A DNA stretch of 23,690 nt from CAZCEC01 sp964497615 (lineage in GTDB: Bacteria > Chloroflexota > Anaerolineae > Anaerolineales > UBA6663). Below, piece after piece: positions 21,600 through 23,690 of the stretch (the stretch's first letter is position 1; the number at the start of each line of letters is the position of its first letter). Location of the stretch: contig CAZCEC010000091.1 in NCBI GenBank assembly GCA_964497615.1, positions 1-23,690 of the forward strand, in the 5' to 3' direction. Below the pieces are notes generated by a model. That model saw only the letters and a program-made list of their open reading frames with translations, was not told where the DNA came from and did no database searches. Position numbers and translations under genes: made by a program.

Positions 21600-23015
21600 A
21601 TGCCGCGACAGTGGTTGTCTCGATGTTGGACGGTGGTGATGCTGCTGACCTTTGGCATTGGTGCTCAAGCCGCGCGGGCCGCGCCGCAGGGCGGTGTCTT
21701 CATCGTCAACAGCAACGCCGATGCGGTGGATGGGGCCATCGGCGACGGCGACTGTTCTACGAACGCCATCCTTGGCCCGTGCACACTGCGGGCCGCCATT
21801 CAAGAAGCCAACGCCAACCCTGACCTCAATACCATTGTGGTGCCCGCCGGAACCTACACCCTGATGCTCACCGGCGCGCCGGACGACTTGGGGGTCAGTG
21901 GCGATCTGGACATTACGGAGGCGGTGACCATCCTCGGCGCGGGGCCAACGCTGACCATCATTGACGGCAACGGCGGTCTGACAGCCGATCGGGTCTTCGA
22001 GGTACATGGCGGGACGGTCAACCTCACCGGCGTCTCGGTTCGCAATGGCCGCGCGGGCGGCCCGGGGAGCGGCATCGCCAACCGGAGCGGCGCGGCGCTG
22101 ACGCTGACGAACAGCGACGTGCAGGGCAGCGTGGCGGCCATTGCCGGCGGCATTTTCGGCGGCGGCATCTACAGCGAAGGCCGCCTGACGCTCACCAGCA
22201 GCACGGTCATGTCGAATACCAATGGGCCCAGCAACGCGGCCGGCGGCGGGGTCGTACACGTGGGCCTGGGACCGGATGCGGGCCTGCTCATCAGCAACAC
22301 GACTATCAGCGGCAACAGCACAGTCGATCTCGGCGGCGGGCTATACGCCGGGGCGACGGTGGTCACCATTACGAACAGCACTTTGAGCAACAACCAGGCG
22401 CAGGCCGGCGGCGGCCTATTCGCGTATGACACACAACTGGCGCTGGTCAACAGCACGCTGTCGGCGAACAGCAGCACGGATTCCGGAGGCGGCCTGTTCA
22501 ATCACACCGGCCAGACGCGCCTGTTCAACGTCACGGTGACAAATAACACCGCCGATAGCGACGCCAACGGAACCGGCAGCGGGGGCGGCGCGGCCGCGCC
22601 CTCCGGCTCGCTGCGATTGCAGAATTCAATCATCGCCGGGAATGTGCAGCTCGATCCGTTCGGCGGCGGCGGCGTCCTCGCGGTCGAAGACGACTGCTCG
22701 GGTTCGTTGACGTCGGATGGATACAACCTCATCTACGCCGCGACCTGCACGATTGGCGGACCGTATAGCCCGGCCTGGCCGGTGCTAGGACCACTGGCCA
22801 ACAACGGCGGGCCGACGCGCACGCATGCCCTGCTGCCGGGCAGCCCGGCCATTGACGCGGGCCATCCGGCCGGCTGCGTGAATTGGGATGGCGCGCCGCT
22901 GCGGCGCGACCAGCGCGGCGTGAGCCGGCCGCGTTTTGGCGAGGTCAGCGTGCGCTGCGACATTGGCGCGTTCGAGGTGGTGGGGCCGCTGTGGCTTCCG
23001 CTGGTGCGGCGTTAG
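21600..23015 (+). CDS. Secreted beta-helix protein with CSLREA-like and choice-of-anchor Q-like regions
   Basis: The 471-residue protein starts with a signal peptide (about 1-27, ending ARA). The mature N-terminus reads FIVNSNADAVDG then GPCTLRAAIQEANANP, the CSLREA-type segment. Parallel beta-helix repeats follow, rich in GGGIYSEG and LTNS/ISGNS-type steps (about 120-380). The end has the choice-of-anchor Q pattern, NNGGPTRTHALLPGSPAID and then DQRGVSRP and CDIGAFE, and closes with PLWLPLVRR. It is a surface or extracellular adhesin or polysaccharide-binding protein. The ATG at 21600 is chosen because it begins the signal peptide; the longer frame is not credible. Confidence 0.88.
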   Translation: MPRQWLSRCWTVVMLLTFGIGAQAARAAPQGGVFIVNSNADAVDGAIGDGDCSTNAILGPCTLRAAIQEANANPDLNTIVVPAGTYTLMLTGAPDDLGVSGDLDITEAVTILGAGPTLTIIDGNGGLTADRVFEVHGGTVNLTGVSVRNGRAGGPGSGIANRSGAALTLTNSDVQGSVAAIAGGIFGGGIYSEGRLTLTSSTVMSNTNGPSNAAGGGVVHVGLGPDAGLLISNTTISGNSTVDLGGGLYAGATVVTITNSTLSNNQAQAGGGLFAYDTQLALVNSTLSANSSTDSGGGLFNHTGQTRLFNVTVTNNTADSDANGTGSGGGAAAPSGSLRLQNSIIAGNVQLDPFGGGGVLAVEDDCSGSLTSDGYNLIYAATCTIGGPYSPAWPVLGPLANNGGPTRTHALLPGSPAIDAGHPAGCVNWDGAPLRRDQRGVSRPRFGEVSVRCDIGAFEVVGPLWLPLVRR

Positions 23016-23130
23016 GCAACGCCGGGCAACATCCTATTCCTCGGCAAGCACTGCCGGCAGGCCGGCTTCAAGTTTGTCCTACCCCGCGTCCAAGTCCAGC
23101 GCGGGCGTGGTCGGCCGGAGGCCGGTGAAC

Positions 23131-23157
23131 GGCGTTACGGCGTAACGCCCTGGTTTT
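23131..23157 (+). terminator. Palindromic terminator-like hairpin
   Basis: GGCGTTACG (23131-23139) and CGTAACGCC (23141-23149) form a perfect palindrome followed by CTGGTTTT. It overlaps the last codons of the minus-strand gene and lies 116 bases after the beta-helix gene, which it may terminate. The 23016-23130 stretch before it holds only GC-rich inverted words and no gene. Confidence 0.55.
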
Positions 23158-23690
23158 CGAGCCACGCTTGCACCCGCTGGTGCATTTGTTCTTCGATGAC
23201 CTGGCGCCGGTCATTCATGACTTCATCTTGCAGCGACTCATAGGCCGACAGGTTCCAGCCCACGTGAGTCGTGCCCAGGCTGAACGAGCAATAGATCACG
23301 GCGAAGTCGGGCGCGCCGGCAGCGCTGCTCGGCCGCGAGCCGGTGGCGCACTTTGAGACGTCCCACGCGTCGGGCATGAACGGGGCCACAGCCACCTCAC
23401 CCGGCAGCCCGGTGCCGGGCGCGGTCACCAGGTCAAAGAACTCCATCGCATCGTCGCTGGTCGGGAGCTCGATCACGAGCGTGTGCAGCACGCAGGGCGT
23501 GGTGAGCGGGCAATTGACCGGCCGGGTGTAGTTATTGTGAATCAGGGTGACGCCATCCTGGTTGAGGATGGCCAGGACCTCGGGATTGCGGTACAGCGTG
23601 GCCGGGTCCATGTTGTTGACGATGCGGTGGTCGGGGGCGCCGTCGGGGAAAATCTCCTGGACGACATCCTCAGTCACACACTGGGCCAGC
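23135..23690 (-). CDS. Hypothetical protein, 5' end cut by window edge
   Basis: At least 184 residues are readable and the frame stays open to the window edge (LAQCVTEDVVQEIFPDGAPD at the visible start). A GTG at 23677 could be internal. The sequence is of natural composition, with four or more cysteines after the first (CPLTTPC, KCATG, IYCSF), which suggests an exported disulfide-bonded protein, and a helical, Gln-rich C-terminus (VIEEQMHQRVQAWLENQ). The upstream part, including any signal peptide, is missing. I do not recognise the family. Confidence 0.72.
   Translation of the reverse strand, partial: LAQCVTEDVVQEIFPDGAPDHRIVNNMDPATLYRNPEVLAILNQDGVTLIHNNYTRPVNCPLTTPCVLHTLVIELPTSDDAMEFFDLVTAPGTGLPGEVAVAPFMPDAWDVSKCATGSRPSSAAGAPDFAVIYCSFSLGTTHVGWNLSAYESLQDEVMNDRRQVIEEQMHQRVQAWLENQGVTP

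Noticed and set aside
22983..23015. LPxTG-type sortase signal at the end of the beta-helix protein
   Set aside because: The tail reads LPLVRR at the very C-terminus, with no Thr-Gly and no transmembrane segment after it.

Overview
The window looks like a chromosomal segment of a GC-rich Chloroflexota bacterium, probably Anaerolineae-like. The lineage is inferred from gene content: Zwf with OpcA, an A-type Fe-S carrier beside a SufR-type regulator, DUF2203, SH3b and choice-of-anchor Q secreted proteins, two secreted proteins ending in a short LP(I/L)V tail, and many short word-like intergenic repeats. No rRNA, tRNA, CRISPR array, transposase or phage gene was seen.

Left part (1-5430), Fe-S and redox theme. 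The minus strand carries iscX overlapping the start of nuoB (complex I, cut by the window edge), behind a consensus promoter. A visibly less GC-rich block follows: a small two-helix membrane protein (DUF6232-like) and a 746-residue protein joining a DNA methyltransferase to a PD-(D/E)XK nuclease domain. After a 439-bp non-coding gap come a SufR-like regulator with an exact C-x12-C-x27-C motif and an IscA/ErpA/HesB-type carrier, each with its own strong promoter. A DUF2203 protein follows.

Middle (5511-14803). A B12-binding-type radical SAM enzyme overlaps a 68-residue protein of unknown function; a small winged-helix-like ORF and a clear terminator follow. On the minus strand are an SH3b membrane-anchored protein, an alpha/beta hydrolase, a HEAT-like protein and a frameshifted SEC-C zinc-motif gene. 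A plus-strand zinc-ribbon protein faces the minus-strand zwf-opcA operon, which supplies the first step of the oxidative pentose phosphate pathway. A luciferase-like flavin oxidoreductase lies beyond zwf, divergently oriented.

Right part (14924-23690). Minus-strand genes encode a metallophosphoesterase, a 1004-residue secreted beta-propeller protein with two CxxCH haem sites (related to the hydrazine synthase alpha-subunit family, not evidence of anammox), a stand-alone HD-GYP phosphodiesterase, and two tandem phytanoyl-CoA dioxygenase-like paralogues behind one promoter. A plus-strand secreted beta-helix protein and a truncated minus-strand gene close the window.

The points most worth following are the iscX-nuoB coupling, the methylase-nuclease fusion that keeps a ribosome binding site and start codon at its joint, the shared C-terminal LP(I/L)V tail, the di-haem propeller protein, the radical SAM/small protein pair, and the several families of short intergenic repeats.
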